In this document: in pieces, positions 29,885 to 38,561 of the stretch
How the letters are laid out: the number at the start of each line of letters is the position of its first letter
Position numbering within the stretch: position 1 is the stretch's first letter
Assembly: GCA_963796705.1 (NCBI GenBank)
Contig: CAWCMK010000003.1
Location: 434,001-498,000 of the forward strand
Length of the DNA stretch: 64,000 nucleotides
Reading direction: 5' to 3'
Origin: VRUE01 sp963796705
GTDB taxonomy: Bacteria; Actinomycetota; Thermoleophilia; Solirubrobacterales; 70-9
Notes under the pieces: generated by a model
The model's input: only the letters and a program-made list of their open reading frames with translations
Told to the model about the DNA's origin: nothing
The model's database searches: none
Program-made: the position numbers and the translations under genes

Positions 29885-30682
29885 TCAGGCGCGGGTTCCG
29901 TTTGCTCGCGGGGCGGCCGCCTCGGCGAGGCCGGTCATTGCCGCAACCGTGGCGCTGGCGAGGCCGCGCACGACCGTGACCTGAAGCGCCTCATAGGCGC
30001 CCAGGGCGCGCCGCGCAGCGGCCCCGTCGGCGGCGGCGACGCCGACCGTGCCCTGCGGCTCGTCGAGGCGCTGGAAGTGGTTGCGGTAGCCAGCGTGCAG
30101 GTCGCGGTAAAACGATTCCTCTTTGGCAAGCCGCGCCGCGGCGTCGGGGCCGACCGCGGTGCGGACGTAGCCGAGGACCGGGGGCAGCTCGCGGCCCGCC
30201 TGCGCGGCGCCCGCCTCGACCCTGCGGCGCGCACCAGCGGCGAAGGCCGGCGTCATCCAGTTGAAGAAGGCGCCGTCGAATGCCGATCCCGCAAGTTCAC
30301 ACATCCTCGGTCCCATCGCCGCGAGCACGAGCCGGACCCCCGGCAGAGCGGCTCGCAGCTGCGGCAACGATTCGCGCATTCTTCGCAGCGGTTTCTCCGA
30401 GAAGCCCGCGCCGACCCCGAGCCACAGGCGCGAGCGCTCGAGGCCGAGGCGCTCGATGTCGGCGGCGATCTCCTCGGGCGGGGTCCGGTCCAGGGCGATG
30501 ACGGCGACGCCGAGATCGATCCCGGGAGCCGCCCCGGCGAACTCGGCGAGCGTCTCCAGGCCCTTTGCACCGGGGTGGTCGTTGGACCACAGCGACTCGT
30601 AGCCGAGCTCCGCACAGCGGCCGGCCAGCGGCCGGGCCACCTGTGGCTCGAGCCCGGCCGCGACTCCGAAGCCGCGCCCCAT
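29885..30682 (-). CDS. LLM-class (F420-type) oxidoreductase
   Basis: The 265-residue TIM-barrel protein resembles luciferase-like F420-dependent oxidoreductases: an N-terminal FGVAAGLEPQ, then LGYESLWSNDH, a strand giving IDLGVAVIALDRTPPEEIAADI, and LWLGVGAGFSEKP. It is slightly short for the family (usually 280-340). The ATG at 30682 shares its A/T bases with the stop of the upstream RNA methyltransferase gene, so they are coupled. The substrate is unknown. Confidence 0.78.
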   Translation of the reverse strand: MGRGFGVAAGLEPQVARPLAGRCAELGYESLWSNDHPGAKGLETLAEFAGAAPGIDLGVAVIALDRTPPEEIAADIERLGLERSRLWLGVGAGFSEKPLRRMRESLPQLRAALPGVRLVLAAMGPRMCELAGSAFDGAFFNWMTPAFAAGARRRVEAGAAQAGRELPPVLGYVRTAVGPDAAARLAKEESFYRDLHAGYRNHFQRLDEPQGTVGVAAADGAAARRALGAYEALQVTVVRGLASATVAAMTGLAEAAAPRANGTRA

Positions 30683-31986
30683 CAGCCCCGCTTCTCGAGC
30701 AGCGCCACGCACTCGATGTGGGGCGTCTGGGGAAACATGTCGACCGGCCTCACGCGCCGCAGCGTATAGCCGGCGTCGGCGAGCTGGGCGGCGTTCGGCG
30801 CCAGCGTCGTCGGATTGCAGGAGACGTAGACGATTCGCGGCGCCCCGCACTCGATCACCCGGCGGACGATCCTCTGGGAGAGGCCGGCGCGGGGTGGATC
30901 GAGGACGAGGATGTCGGGCCGCCCGGCCTCCTCCAGCAGCGGGCGCACTCCGGTGCGGGCCGAGCCGGTGAGGAAGCGGGCGTTGGCAATCGCGTTGCGC
31001 GCCGCGTTTGCCTCCGCGTCGGCGATCGCCTCCCCGACCAGCTCAAGACCCCAGACCTCGCCGGCATGGGCGGCCATCGTCAGGCCGATCGTGCCGATCC
31101 CGCAGTAGAGGTCGAAGAGACGCTCGCCGCCGGTCAGCCCGGCGTACTCGAGGGCGATGCCGTAGAGGCGCTCGGCCATCTCGGTATTGGTCTGAAAGAA
31201 CGAGCCGTGTGAGATCTGCAGCCGCAGACCACAGAGCTCCTCGGAGAGCCGCTCCGCGCCGAGCACCCCGGTGGGCCCCTCGGTGCCGCCCGAGTCACCC
31301 TCGATCACGGTGTGCAGGTCGACCGGCGGGCGGGCGAAGCGCGCCGCGGCGGTGACGAGGCGGGTCTGGATCTGGCCGCTGCGGCGGCCTTCCCGTACGA
31401 CGAGGTTGCGCAGGACGCCGCGCCGGGCGCGGGCGTCGTAGGCCGGGATCGCCTCCGTCCGGGCCCAGTCCCGGACCTCCTCGCGGGCCCTGTTGCCCGC
31501 CTCGGAGGCCAGCAGGCAGTCCTCGACGCCGACGATCCGGTCCCAGCGGCCGCGGGCGTGGAAGCCGAGGCTCAGCTCCCCGTCGCGCTCGCCGAAGGAG
31601 TACTCGAGCTTGTTGCGGTAGCGCCACTGTTCCAACGCCGGCACGATCGCCTCGAGCTCGAAGCCCTCGAGCCCGCCGATCCGCCGCAGGGCGTCCTCGA
31701 CCTGCTCCTGCTTGTGCTCGAGCTGGAGCCCGTAGGGGAGACCCTGCCAGGGAGCCCCCGGGCAGGGCTCACCCTCGTGGGTGCAGCGGTCGGCGACGCG
31801 GTCTGCGGCCGGCCGCAGCAGCTCGACCGTGCGCGCCTCGGCGAAGCGCCGCTTGGTCTTGGTGATCTCGGCCCGCACGCGGTCTCCGGGCAGGGCGCCG
31901 CTGACGAAGACCACCAATCCCTCACGGCGGGCGACACCGCGCCCCCCGAAGGCGAGGGAGTCGATCTCGAGCTCGAGCGACTCCAA
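30682..31986 (-). CDS. TrmA/RumA-family RNA (uracil-5)-methyltransferase
   Basis: This SAM-dependent enzyme methylates C5 of a uridine, most likely in 23S rRNA. The 434-residue protein has an N-terminal TRAM domain (ELEIDSLAFGGRGVARREG), the SAM loop LFDLYCGIGTIGLT, the base-flipping FFQTN and the catalytic VSCNPTTLA. Of the four cysteines that hold the Fe-S cluster in RumA, three are seen (CTHEGEPC and the later EDCLL); the third reads Ala in CPGAPW. The TTG at 31986 directly follows the stop of the histone-like gene and is the only start near the TRAM domain. RlmCD-like or TrmA-like specificity cannot be decided. Confidence 0.88.
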   Translation of the reverse strand: MESLELEIDSLAFGGRGVARREGLVVFVSGALPGDRVRAEITKTKRRFAEARTVELLRPAADRVADRCTHEGEPCPGAPWQGLPYGLQLEHKQEQVEDALRRIGGLEGFELEAIVPALEQWRYRNKLEYSFGERDGELSLGFHARGRWDRIVGVEDCLLASEAGNRAREEVRDWARTEAIPAYDARARRGVLRNLVVREGRRSGQIQTRLVTAAARFARPPVDLHTVIEGDSGGTEGPTGVLGAERLSEELCGLRLQISHGSFFQTNTEMAERLYGIALEYAGLTGGERLFDLYCGIGTIGLTMAAHAGEVWGLELVGEAIADAEANAARNAIANARFLTGSARTGVRPLLEEAGRPDILVLDPPRAGLSQRIVRRVIECGAPRIVYVSCNPTTLAPNAAQLADAGYTLRRVRPVDMFPQTPHIECVALLEKRG

Positions 31987-32421
31987 CTAGCCGAGTTTCT
32001 TGGCGGCCCGCCTCGCCGCCTGCGTCGCCTGCCGGTGCACCGGTTTGGCTCGGCCGCCGACCTCCCGACGCGCCTGCCGGACGAGGCGTTCGAGTTCCTT
32101 CAGCAGGGAGTCGGTCTGCCGCCGACCCCGTTTGATCAGGTCGGAGATCATCTTCTCGGCGTCCCCGCGGGTCATGCGGCCCCGGCGCACCGCATCGTCG
32201 ACGACCTCCTGGAGGCGGTCGCGGCTGACGTTCACGTTGCGCTCGAGGTGCGCGCGGAACTCCTCGATGCTCTTATCGAGCCCGGTCGTGCGGGGGGCCG
32301 ATTTTTTCGCTTTGGCTTTCTTACCGGTCGCTTGTTTTGCCCCGGTGGCTTTTTTCGACTTCGGCGCAGCTTTGGCTTTTTTGGCTGTTTTTTTTGGCCC
32401 TTTTGCTTTTTTCTCCGCCAT
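31987..32421 (-). CDS. Lys/Ala-rich histone-like protein with helical domain
   Basis: The 144-residue protein starts with about 45 residues of Lys-Ala repeats resembling the basic tails of actinobacterial HU-type or H1-like proteins. A helical segment follows (DKSIEEFRAHLERNVNVSRDRLQEVV to LLKELERLVRQARREV), reminiscent of phasin-like or coiled-coil proteins, and a short basic C-terminus. It probably binds nucleic acid or polyphosphate-like polyanions; the exact role is unknown. It ends one base before the methyltransferase start. The codons for the tail form a purine-rich repeat at 32290-32410. Confidence 0.7.
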   Translation of the reverse strand: MAEKKAKGPKKTAKKAKAAPKSKKATGAKQATGKKAKAKKSAPRTTGLDKSIEEFRAHLERNVNVSRDRLQEVVDDAVRRGRMTRGDAEKMISDLIKRGRRQTDSLLKELERLVRQARREVGGRAKPVHRQATQAARRAAKKLG

Positions 32422-32465
32422 CTGGTCTCGTCTCCTGGTCGCAGGTCCTTGCGGTGACTATCGCA

Positions 32466-33290
32466 CTACGGCGCGCTTGCCGTTTCGAAGACCGCCTCGA
32501 CCGGAGCGTGGTCGGAGAGCCGGATCGCCAGGCCTTCCTGCTCGACCTCGCGCCGCCGCGCCGGCCAGGGGGTCGGGGCAAGGACCACCTCGAGGCCGCG
32601 GCCGAGGAGATGGTCGATCGCCTCGGGCCCGCTCGGCGGCGCCAGACCGAAGCGACCGGCAAGGGCCTCAAAGACCCCGGCGGCAAGGCGGGGGCGGAGG
32701 TTGAGGTCGCCGCCAAACAGAAGCGGCGCCTCACCGGCGAAGCGGCTCGCCCGCTCCGCGGCTCGCAGCACATCCTCCGCCGCCCGCGCCGGTTGGCTGG
32801 AAGCGTGCAGGTTGGCGAGGCAGATGCCCGAGGAGGTGCGCGTCAGGGCCATCGCGCGGCGCTCGGGGGGGCCGGCGTGGATCGTCGTCTCACGCCGCTC
32901 GACGACGACCCCCAGCGGGCCGCCGCGGCGCAGGAGGGTCAGGTTCGAGCCGCCCTCGTTCGAGGCGATCAAATCCGGGTTCAGTCGTGCCGCCAGGGTG
33001 CGGAGCGGGGCGAGGCAGTTGCGCGAGGTGAGGACCAGGTGCGGCTCGGCCCCGCAGGCCCGCGCGAGCGCCGGCGCGAACCGGGGCGGGCACTCCTGCA
33101 GCAGGGCGACGTGCCAGCGCTCGGCGCTGAGCAGGGCGCCGAACTCGTGCTCGAGGCTGCGATTGACCTGCACGTGGGCCGTGCCCCGCTCGCTGATCCG
33201 CAGGATTCTCGAGCGCCAGCTGAGCAGCCTCGGATCGGGTGGGAAGTCCCGTCCGTGGAAGAGGTTCCAGGCGATCGCCGCGAACTGCAC
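32466..33290 (-). CDS. Endonuclease/exonuclease/phosphatase-family protein
   Basis: The 274-residue protein is a cytoplasmic EEP-fold hydrolase: an opening strand IAWNLFHGRD, LLQECPPR (metal Glu), LANLHAS, LFGGDLNLRPR (catalytic Asp/Asn) and SDHAPVEA near the end. No signal peptide is seen, unlike the paralogue at 21.7 kb. The GTG at 33290 lies just before the first strand; a longer ATG would overlap the divergent argF start. The substrate is unknown. Confidence 0.8.
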   Translation of the reverse strand: MQFAAIAWNLFHGRDFPPDPRLLSWRSRILRISERGTAHVQVNRSLEHEFGALLSAERWHVALLQECPPRFAPALARACGAEPHLVLTSRNCLAPLRTLAARLNPDLIASNEGGSNLTLLRRGGPLGVVVERRETTIHAGPPERRAMALTRTSSGICLANLHASSQPARAAEDVLRAAERASRFAGEAPLLFGGDLNLRPRLAAGVFEALAGRFGLAPPSGPEAIDHLLGRGLEVVLAPTPWPARRREVEQEGLAIRLSDHAPVEAVFETASAP

Positions 33291-33309
33291 GCCCCGTAGT
33301 ATCCGCGCA

Positions 33310-34218
33310 GTGGGCTCGCGGCCAGGCACGCTGAAGCAGGACTTTCTCACCGGCGAGGAGCTCGGCGCCTATCAACTGGGCAGGCTCCTGGACCTGGGGC
33401 TCGAGCTGAAAGCGGGTCGCCGCGAGGGGGCGGGGCGGGGGATGCTCGCCGGGCGCAGCGTCGGGCTCGTCTTCGAGCGGCCCTCGACCCGGACCCGGAT
33501 CTCCTTCGAGGTCGGCGTCGCCGAGCTCGGTGCGACGCCGATCGTCCTGCGCGGCGACGAACTGCAGCTCTCCCGCGGTGAGTCGATCGGCGACACCGGC
33601 CGCGTCCTCTCGCGCTATCTCGATGCGATCGTGATCCGCTCCGGATCCCATGAGGCCGTCGCCGAGCTCGCCGCGCAGGCCCGCGTCCCGGTCATCAACG
33701 CGCTGACGCCGCGCCACCACCCCTGCCAAGCGCTGGCGGACCTGCTCACCCTGCGCGAGCGCTTCGGCGGGCTCGAAGGGCTGCGCCTCGCCTACGTCGG
33801 CGACGGCAACAACGTCGCTCGCTCGCTGGCGATCGCCTGCGAGCGCTCCGGCGTCGAATTCGCCTGCGCGGCCCCGGCGGGCTATCAGCTCGAGGCCGGG
33901 CACGGCGCCAATCTGAGCGACGATCCGCGGGACGCTGCCGCCGGCGCCGACGTCCTCTACACCGACGTCTGGGTCAGCATGGGCGATGAGCGCCAGGCGG
34001 CGGCGCGCCGCCGCGACCTGGCCCCCTTCCGGATCGACGCCGACCTGCTGGCCGCGGCCAAGGACTCGGCGGTCGTCATGCACTGCCTGCCCGCCCACCC
34101 GGGCGAGGAGATCTCGGCCGAGGTGCTCTACGGCGAGCGCTCCGCGGTCTGGGATCAGGCCGAGAATCGCCTCCACGCCCAGAAGGCGCTGCTGAGCACG
34201 CTGCTTGGGGACGGCTGA
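33310..34218 (+). CDS. argF: Ornithine carbamoyltransferase
   Basis: ArgF makes citrulline from ornithine and carbamoyl phosphate. The 302-residue protein has the carbamoyl-phosphate loop ERPSTRTRISFE, the HHPCQALADLLT motif and the ornithine-binding MHCLPAHPGEE. The GTG at 33310 gives a short leader before LKQDFLTGEEL; the region farther upstream is antisense to the neighbouring EEP gene. No other arginine gene is adjacent, so it is a lone arg gene here. It is 2 bases from lgt. Confidence 0.95.
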   Translation: MGSRPGTLKQDFLTGEELGAYQLGRLLDLGLELKAGRREGAGRGMLAGRSVGLVFERPSTRTRISFEVGVAELGATPIVLRGDELQLSRGESIGDTGRVLSRYLDAIVIRSGSHEAVAELAAQARVPVINALTPRHHPCQALADLLTLRERFGGLEGLRLAYVGDGNNVARSLAIACERSGVEFACAAPAGYQLEAGHGANLSDDPRDAAAGADVLYTDVWVSMGDERQAAARRRDLAPFRIDADLLAAAKDSAVVMHCLPAHPGEEISAEVLYGERSAVWDQAENRLHAQKALLSTLLGDG

Positions 34219-34220
34219 GC

Positions 34221-35012
34221 ATGTACCCCGAAATCCATCTCGGCCCGCTGACCCTGCAGACCTTCGGCCTGATGTTCGCGCTCGCCTTCCTGGCCGCCGG
34301 GGCGCTCATCCACAGGCGCCTCGGGGAGCTCGGCCGGCCCCCCGACTGGGCCTATGAGATGTGCTTCTCGGCGCTCGCGGGCGGGATCATCGGCTCGCGC
34401 GTCTACTTCGTCATCCAGAACTACGACAGCGTCAAGCAGGACCTGCTCGGCAGACTCTTCTCGGGCTCGGGCCTGGTCTGGTACGGGGGGCTGATCGGCG
34501 GCGCCCTGGCCGTCGTCGCGTGGGCCCACTGGCGCCGCTTCCTCGGCCTGGCGCTGCTCGACCTCTGCGCACCCGCCCTGGCGCTCGGCTACGCGATCGG
34601 CCGCTGCGGCTGTCAGCTCTCCGGCGACGGGGACTACGGCAAGCCCTGGCACGGGCCCTGGGCGATGAGCTACCCGAACGGGACCGTGCCGACCACCGAA
34701 ACGGTCCAGCCGACGCCGATCTATGAGACGCTCGCGATGGGGTTCGGCGCCTGGCTTCTCTGGCAGCTGCGCGACCGCTTCCGCACCGGCGTCCTCTTCG
34801 CGATCTACCTGATCTATGCGGGGGCCGAGCGCTTCCTGGTCGAGTTCATCCGACGCAACCATCACGTTGCCCTCGGGCTCACCGCGGCGCAGCTCGAGAG
34901 CCTCGGGATGATGGTCCTGGGTGCGCTGTGGGTATACGCGGTCAGGCGCCGTCACGGTAACCTCGGGCGTCCCGACGCCGCGCCCACCGCCGCGGCGCAG
35001 ACCCAGACTTAA
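34221..35012 (+). CDS. lgt: Prolipoprotein diacylglyceryl transferase (Lgt family)
   Basis: Lgt attaches diacylglycerol to the lipobox Cys of exported lipoproteins. The 263-residue protein has about seven membrane helices and an Arg/Gly-rich signature, YAIGRCGCQLSGDGDYGKPW. This replaces the classical GRxGNFxNxExxG and matches the variant Lgt group. The periplasmic QPTPIYE and the C-terminal RRNHH segment are also family features. The start ATG is 2 bases after argF. Confidence 0.88.
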   Translation: MYPEIHLGPLTLQTFGLMFALAFLAAGALIHRRLGELGRPPDWAYEMCFSALAGGIIGSRVYFVIQNYDSVKQDLLGRLFSGSGLVWYGGLIGGALAVVAWAHWRRFLGLALLDLCAPALALGYAIGRCGCQLSGDGDYGKPWHGPWAMSYPNGTVPTTETVQPTPIYETLAMGFGAWLLWQLRDRFRTGVLFAIYLIYAGAERFLVEFIRRNHHVALGLTAAQLESLGMMVLGALWVYAVRRRHGNLGRPDAAPTAAAQTQT

Positions 35013-35030
35013 GAGCAGAGAGGAACGGCC

Positions 35031-35864
35031 TTGACAGCTGAGCAGAGTGAGGGCGCGTCGGTCCGCGACGCCGTGGAGAGGGCCACGAGCCAGATCGAGG
35101 CAGCCGGCTGCCAGCATCCCCGTGCCGACGCCGAGGCGCTCGTCGCCGACGTCCTCGGGGTCGACGTCGAGGCGCTCTCACGCGACGGTGCCGGCGAGCT
35201 GACCCCGGAGCTCGTCGGTGAGATCGAGAGCCGTGTCGGGCGCCGCGCCGAACACGAGCCGCTTGCCTACATCCTCGGTCGCGAGCGCTTCCGCGGCGTC
35301 GAGGTCGCCGTCGACCCGCGGGTCCTGATCCCCCGGCGGGAGACCGGGTTGCTGGTCGAGGTCGCGCTGGGGCTGCCCGAGGGCGCCCGCGTGCACGAGA
35401 TCGGTACCGGCTCCGGTGCCGTCGCCCTGGCCCTGCTCAGCGAGCGCCCCGACCTGCGGGTGAGTGCTTCGGACCTCTCGGCCGAGGCGGCCGAGGTCGC
35501 GCGCGAGAACGCGCAGCGTCTCGGGATCGAGCTCGAGGTCCTCGTCGAGGAGGGCCTTCCCGAGGAGGACCGCGAGCAGAAGATCGACCTGGTCCTCGCC
35601 AACCTGCCCTACGTCACGGACTCGACGATCTTCGAGCGCTCCCCCGAGATTCGCCGCGAGCCGCGGATCGCCGTCACCGGCGATTGTGGCGAGGACGGGC
35701 TGGGGGTGATCCGCGGCGTCCTCGCCGAGATCCCCTCCGGCTGGCGGGTCGCCTTCGAGCACGACACCCATCACGGGCCCAAGATGCGGGAGATGCTCGA
35801 GGACGCGGAAACGCTGAACGACCACATGGGCGGCGAGCGGGTGACGGTCGGCCGCGTCCCGTGA
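35031..35864 (+). CDS. prmC: Release-factor glutamine methyltransferase
   Basis: PrmC methylates the GGQ glutamine of release factors. The 277-residue protein has an N-terminal helical domain, the SAM loop VHEIGTGSGAVALALLSE, and NLPYVTDS where the canonical NPPY stands; the first Pro is Leu here, a known conservative change. The TTG start at 35031 has GAGAGGAA about 6 bases upstream. It precedes lysS by 64 bases. Confidence 0.88.
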   Translation: MTAEQSEGASVRDAVERATSQIEAAGCQHPRADAEALVADVLGVDVEALSRDGAGELTPELVGEIESRVGRRAEHEPLAYILGRERFRGVEVAVDPRVLIPRRETGLLVEVALGLPEGARVHEIGTGSGAVALALLSERPDLRVSASDLSAEAAEVARENAQRLGIELEVLVEEGLPEEDREQKIDLVLANLPYVTDSTIFERSPEIRREPRIAVTGDCGEDGLGVIRGVLAEIPSGWRVAFEHDTHHGPKMREMLEDAETLNDHMGGERVTVGRVP

Positions 35865-35928
35865 GCCCCCGGCGAGCAGTCCTCCTGCGCTTGGCCCTCC
35901 CGCCAGGATCAGAGGGCGAAGTCCGCCG

Positions 35929-37419
35929 ATGAGCATCGAGGCCTCCGGCTCGACCGAGGCCGACCGCCTCGCCAAGGCCGAGCAGCTGCGCGAGGAAGGC
36001 ATCGACCCCTTCCCGCGCGCCTTTGCCGGTCGCACGCCGATCGCCGAGGTCCGGGCGGCCCACGACCCGGCCGAGCTGGGCGAGGGTGAGCACCCCGACA
36101 TCAGCTACCGAATCGCCGGGCGGCTGACCGGGCAGCGCGGTCACGGCAAGACCCTCTTCTTCGACGTCCGGGATCTCTCCGGAACGATGCAGGCCTACGC
36201 CCGCCTGGACAGCCTCGGCGAGGAGGCCTTCGCCCGCATCGAGGACCTCGATGTGGGCGACATCGTCGGCGTCGACGGCCACCTGCACGTCACCAAACGC
36301 GGCCAGCTGGCGCTGGCGGTGCGGGAGGCGACGCTGCTCGCCAAGGCTCTGCGCGACCCGCCCGATCTCTTTCACGGGATCTCCGATCCCGAGACCCGCT
36401 ACCGCCAGCGGGAGCTGGACCTGATGGCCAACGAGCAATCACGCGAGGTCTTCAGGCTGCGTGCCCGGGTCCTGGCGGCGATCCGCGAGCACATGAACGA
36501 GCGCGGTTTCGTCGAGCTGGAAACGCCGATCCTCCAGCGGATGACGGGCGGCGCCGCGGCGCGCCCGTTCAAGACCCATCACCACGCACTCGACCGCCAC
36601 CTCTATCTGCGGATCGCTACCGAGCTCTACCTGAAGCGAGCGATCGTCGGCGGCTTTGAGGACGTCTATGAGCTCGGCAAGTTCTTCCGCAACGAGGGGA
36701 TGTCGCCCCAGCACAATCCTGAGTTCACGATGCTCGAGTGGTTTGTGAGCGGCGTCGATTACAACGGCGTGATGGACTTCGCCGAAGGGCTCGTCGCCGG
36801 TGTCGTCGAGCGGGTCACGGGGGGGACCAAGGTCACCTACCGGCAGCAGGAGATCGATTTCAGTACTCCCTGGAAGCGAGTTTCGCTGCGCGAGGCGCTG
36901 AAGCAAGAGACCGGCGAGGACATTGTCGCGCTGAACCGTGAGGAGCTCGCGGAGCTGGTCGGCGAGGATGCCGAGCCCGACGACGATTGGGCGGCGCTCG
37001 CCGACACCCTGCAGGGCAAGCTGATCGAGCCGAAGCTGATTCAGCCGACCTTCATCTATGACCTGCCGCTCGACATCTGGCCCCTGGTCAAGCCCGTGCG
37101 AGATGCCCCGGGGAAGCTCGGCGAGGCCTTCGACGGGATCGTCGCCGGAATGGAGATCACCGGCGGCGGCACCGATATCAACGATCCGATCGAACAGCGG
37201 CGGCGCTTTGTCGAACAGCGCGAACGACAGGAGAAGGGCGCCGAGGAGAATCCCCATGAGCACGACGAGGAGTTCGTTCGCGCTCTCGAATACGGGATGT
37301 TGACCGCCAGCGGTTGCGGTCTCGGAGTCGACCGCCTGATGATGATCCTCAGCGATTCGCGAACCCTGCGCGACGTGATTCTCTTTCCCTCGATGCGGGA
37401 GAGGCCGCCCGAAGATTAG
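35929..37419 (+). CDS. lysS: Lysyl-tRNA synthetase, class II
   Basis: This enzyme charges tRNA-Lys. The 496-residue class-II enzyme has an OB-fold tRNA-binding domain (about 50-150), motif 1 in the MNERGFVELETPILQ region, motif 2 FRNEGMSPQHNPEFTMLE and motif 3 GCGLGVDRLMMIL. The ATG at 35929 is well placed. The stop overlaps the convergent SDR stop by 4 bases. Confidence 0.97.
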   Translation: MSIEASGSTEADRLAKAEQLREEGIDPFPRAFAGRTPIAEVRAAHDPAELGEGEHPDISYRIAGRLTGQRGHGKTLFFDVRDLSGTMQAYARLDSLGEEAFARIEDLDVGDIVGVDGHLHVTKRGQLALAVREATLLAKALRDPPDLFHGISDPETRYRQRELDLMANEQSREVFRLRARVLAAIREHMNERGFVELETPILQRMTGGAAARPFKTHHHALDRHLYLRIATELYLKRAIVGGFEDVYELGKFFRNEGMSPQHNPEFTMLEWFVSGVDYNGVMDFAEGLVAGVVERVTGGTKVTYRQQEIDFSTPWKRVSLREALKQETGEDIVALNREELAELVGEDAEPDDDWAALADTLQGKLIEPKLIQPTFIYDLPLDIWPLVKPVRDAPGKLGEAFDGIVAGMEITGGGTDINDPIEQRRRFVEQRERQEKGAEENPHEHDEEFVRALEYGMLTASGCGLGVDRLMMILSDSRTLRDVILFPSMRERPPED

Positions 37420-38168
37420 AAGGAGGAGCGCAAAAGGCCGCCGTCTATCGGGATCACCGTGCCGGTGAGGTAGGCGGCGCGCTCCGAGCACAGGAAGGCG
37501 ACCAGATCGCCGTACTCCTCGGGATATCCGAGCCGGCCCGCGGGCACCTCGGTCCTCGCCGCCGCCTCGGCTGCTTCGAGCGAGCCCATCGACGCGATTC
37601 GCTCGGTGCCAAAGCGGCCGGTCGCGACGGTGTTGACGGTGATCCCGTCGGCGGCCACCTCGCGCGAAAGTGTCTTCAGGAATCCGACCGCGGCCATCCG
37701 GTGCGTGTTGGATAGGTTGAGGCCCGGGATCGGCTCCCTGGTTGAGGTTGAGCCGACGTTGACTATCCGCCCCCAGCCGCGCTCGCGCATGCCGGGGATG
37801 ACCACGTCGGCGAGGACCCTGGGGGCGAGGACCAGGGAGCGATAGGCCCGTTCCCACTCCTCGCGGTCATGCTCAAGGGCGCCGCCCAACGGCGGACCGC
37901 CGCTATTGGTGATGAGGATCTCGACTGGGCCGAGTGCCTGCTCGACCTCCCCCGGCAGCCTCGCCAGTCGCTCGAGGTCGGTGGTGTCGGCGACCAAGGG
38001 CGTGGGCTGCGGCGAGATTTCCGCGGCCGCCTCCGCCAGCCGCTCGCGCGAGCGGCTGGCGATCGCGACCTGGGCACCCTCGCGGGCGAGTGAGACGGCG
38101 ATCGCCCTGCCGAGGCCGCGGCTGGCCCCCATCACCAGGGCGGTCCGTCCCTTGAGGCCGAGATCCAC
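37416..38168 (-). CDS. Atypical short-chain dehydrogenase/reductase
   Basis: The 250-residue protein has the NAD(P)-binding TALVMGASRGLGRAIA and the structural TNSGGPP (a variant NNAG). The Tyr-x3-Lys catalytic pair is missing: the segment reads LSNTHRMAAVGF, as in the SDR group with an SNxxR in that place. It may therefore be a reductase with different chemistry or a binding protein. It converges on lysS. Confidence 0.85.
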   Translation of the reverse strand: MDLGLKGRTALVMGASRGLGRAIAVSLAREGAQVAIASRSRERLAEAAAEISPQPTPLVADTTDLERLARLPGEVEQALGPVEILITNSGGPPLGGALEHDREEWERAYRSLVLAPRVLADVVIPGMRERGWGRIVNVGSTSTREPIPGLNLSNTHRMAAVGFLKTLSREVAADGITVNTVATGRFGTERIASMGSLEAAEAAARTEVPAGRLGYPEEYGDLVAFLCSERAAYLTGTVIPIDGGLLRSSF

Positions 38169-38240
38169 GCGCGAAGCCTAACCGGGGCGCTCCTCAGCGA
38201 CCCTGCGAGAAGCGTGTGCCCGTTAAAGTGCGCGGAGCGC

Positions 38241-38336
38241 GCGCCCGTAGCTCAGTGGTCAACGCTGCTTTAACGAGTGGCAAAGAGCGTCGGTCTTTCA
38301 AGCCGAAGGTCGCGAGTTCGATTCTCGTCGGGCGCA
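38241..38336 (+). tRNA. tRNA-Glu(TTC) with a 22-nt insertion in the D-loop
   Basis: The acceptor arms GCGCCCG (38241-38247) and CGGGCGC (38329-38335) pair perfectly. The anticodon stem/loop TCGGT-CTTTCAA-GCCGA gives anticodon TTC (38297-38299), and the T-arm GCGAG-TTCGATT-CTCGT is normal. D-stem bases GCTC (38250-38253) and GAGC (38285-38288) are separated by 31 nt instead of about 9. Removing one copy of AGTGG plus TCAACGCTGCTTTAACG restores a normal gene. The 5-bp repeats AGTGG at 38254-38258 and 38276-38280 flank the extra DNA. Whether the gene still works is unclear. Confidence 0.85.
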
Positions 38337-38561
38337 TTCCGTTCCTCTCCGTTTCTTGCCGGAATTTGGCTCCAGAAGCCGAAATCTGGCGTCCGGCTTC
38401 GACGTCGCCGTCCGCGCCCTGCCGCGCGTTTCCGAGCCTCGCCACCCGCTCGTGGCTACATTTGGGCTACATCCGGGCCGCTATTTCCGTCTCTGGAGAT
38501 CACCCCCCGCCTCGGCGCGCAGACCTCGCATCCTGGCACGCAAGCGTGCTTCGGCTCGGCC
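38337..38561. other. Non-coding stretch after tRNA-Glu
   Basis: No gene is seen. The interval holds an imperfect hairpin TTGGCTCCAGAAGCC (38366-38380) and a direct repeat of GGCTACAT at 38454-38461 and 38465-38472 (period 11). Similar arrangements occur after the tRNA-Asp fragment and at 54.5 kb, so it may be integrase-binding sequence. Confidence 0.4.

Noticed and set aside
32290..32410. Low-complexity repeat tract
   Set aside because: It is the coding sequence of the Lys/Ala-rich tail of the histone-like protein.
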